The notes under the pieces are model-generated. The model was not told where the DNA came from and made no database searches. It was given only the letters and a program-made list of their open reading frames with translations. The position numbers were made by a program, and so were the translations under genes. 7,919 nucleotides of DNA from JBEKZD01 sp050013395 (lineage in GTDB: Bacteria > Verrucomicrobiota > Verrucomicrobiia > Palsa-1439): positions 1 to 7,919 of the forward strand of contig JBEKFI010000138.1 in NCBI GenBank assembly GCA_050013395.1, read 5' to 3'. Below are positions 6,987 through 7,919 of this stretch, in pieces. Within the stretch, counting starts at the first letter, position 1; every line of letters starts with the position of its first letter.

Positions 6987-7919
6987 GAACGACGCTTTCG
7001 CAATTGGTCGACGGCAACGGTGATCAGCAAGACGGCGCCGACGAAGACCTTGGTGTAGTTGGCGTCGATGCCGAGAATCACTGCGCCGTTGTAGATCGTT
7101 GTCATCAGGAGCGCACCGATGAACGCGCCGTAAGCGTTTCCTTCCGCGCCCATCAGGCTGGCGCCGCCGAGGACGGCGACGGCGATGGCATCCAGTTCAT
7201 ACATGGTTCCCGTGGTCGGGACACCCATCCACAGGCGCGCGGTTTCCATCGAGCCGGCGACGCCGCCCAACAGTCCCGCCAGCATGTACACGCCGTAGGT
7301 GACGAGACGGGTGTTGACGCCGGAGAGCCGCGCGGCTTCGGGATTGCTGCCGAGGGCGTAGACGTAGCGCCCGAAATTGGTTCGCCGCAAAATGATTTCC
7401 ACCACGACGGTCACCACGATCAGCACGCAAAACAGGTACGGCAGGTCCAGAAATTTTTCCTGAGCAAACGCCGAGATCGCCCGGGGCAACCCAAAAACGT
7501 TGCTCCCTTTGGAGATTAAGAGCGTCGCGCCGCGCAGAATCGTCATCATGCCCAGCGTGGCGATGAAGGGCGGAAGTTTGAGGTCGAAGACGAGAATCCC
7601 GTTGATCAGGCCGAACACGGTTGCCAGGAGGACGACGAGGAGGATTCCGCAGGAGATCGACATGTGGCCGGAAGTGATCAACATTGCCAGGGAGATGTTG
7701 ACAATCCCCACGACGGAGCCAACGGAAAGATCGATTCCACCGGTGAGAATGACGACCACGGCGCCGACACCGATCACGCCCTGAATCGCCATTTGCAGCA
7801 TGATGTTCTGGATGTTGTCGCCCGTCAGAAAATAGGCGCTGCGCGACGCCAGCGCGATCCACAAAGCGATCACCGCGAGCAAAACCACGGCCTGGGTATT
7901 GAGAGTCCTCTTGCGTTTG
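6977..7919 (-). CDS. Sugar ABC transporter permease, RbsC/XylH-like CUT2 family (N-terminus cut by window edge)
   Basis: Inner-membrane permease of a CUT2 sugar importer, the family that carries ribose, xylose, galactose and similar monosaccharides with a periplasmic binding protein and a fused double ATPase. The frame is open to the window edge, so 313 residues are visible and, against about 320 for RbsC, only a few are missing. The visible part begins with the cytoplasmic K-R-K-R stretch. A GTG at 7888 is in frame but would drop that stretch, so I do not take it as the start. Family marks: TGGIDLSVGSVVG (59-71), LGMMTILRGATLLISKG (122-138), and the cytoplasmic loop GRYVYALGSNPEAARLSGVN (183-202) where the ATPase docks; multiple hydrophobic segments alternate throughout and the tail is Q-L-R-K-R-R. 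The ATPase and binding protein are not in the window and may lie upstream. Its place before secreted glycosidases suggests uptake of their products; which sugar cannot be read from sequence. Confidence 0.94.
   Translation of the reverse strand, partial: KRKRTLNTQAVVLLAVIALWIALASRSAYFLTGDNIQNIMLQMAIQGVIGVGAVVVILTGGIDLSVGSVVGIVNISLAMLITSGHMSISCGILLVVLLATVFGLINGILVFDLKLPPFIATLGMMTILRGATLLISKGSNVFGLPRAISAFAQEKFLDLPYLFCVLIVVTVVVEIILRRTNFGRYVYALGSNPEAARLSGVNTRLVTYGVYMLAGLLGGVAGSMETARLWMGVPTTGTMYELDAIAVAVLGGASLMGAEGNAYGAFIGALLMTTIYNGAVILGIDANYTKVFVGAVLLITVAVDQLRKRRSGQ

Noticed and set aside
6911..7519. 202-codon plus-strand frame opposite the permease gene
   Set aside because: Asp/Gly/Gln/His-rich antisense product without hydrophobic core; the minus-strand permease has unmistakable RbsC-type motifs.

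Overview
This is a 7.9 kb stretch of a GC-rich bacterial genome in which every gene I accept lies on the minus strand, so transcription runs from high to low coordinates. The gene style suggests a carbohydrate-degrading member of Verrucomicrobiota (Limisphaerales/Pedosphaera-like) or a related soil or aquatic lineage: several secreted glycoside hydrolases in a row, a malectin-type domain on a GH3, hypothetical secreted proteins with internal repeats, and mostly weak Shine-Dalgarno sites. The taxonomic call is inference from family resemblance, not a search.

In transcription order: (1) 7919-6977, permease of a CUT2 (ribose/xylose-type) sugar ABC transporter, cut at its N-terminus by the window edge; (2) a 141-base gap with a candidate promoter whose spacer holds a 15-base palindrome; (3) 6835-4121, secreted malectin-like + GH3 beta-glucosidase/beta-xylosidase; (4) a 106-base gap with a weak hairpin; (5) 4014-2779, secreted protein of unknown function built from two copies of one module and clearly poorer in GC than its neighbours; (6) 2782-2627, a short orphan coding fragment, probably the tail of a lost gene; (7) 2566-905, secreted GH29 alpha-L-fucosidase; (8) 873-1, start of a GH31 enzyme, most like alpha-xylosidases, cut by the window edge. 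There is no gene-free stretch longer than about 140 bases.

Together GH3 + GH29 + GH31 + a monosaccharide-type ABC importer is a coherent set for exo-acting trimming of a branched plant oligosaccharide. Fucosylated xyloglucan fits best (alpha-fucose, alpha-xylose and beta-glucose removal), with uptake of released sugars. Substrate is inferred, not shown. No endo-glucanase, SusC/D-type transporter or regulator is in the window.

The most unusual part is the 2.6-4.0 kb interval: a low-GC duplicated-module gene with a strong ribosome binding site, followed by a gene remnant, lies between the GH3 and GH29 genes. It looks like an insertion into a sugar-use cluster. I see no RNA genes, CRISPR arrays, insertion sequences or tRNA-associated attachment sites.
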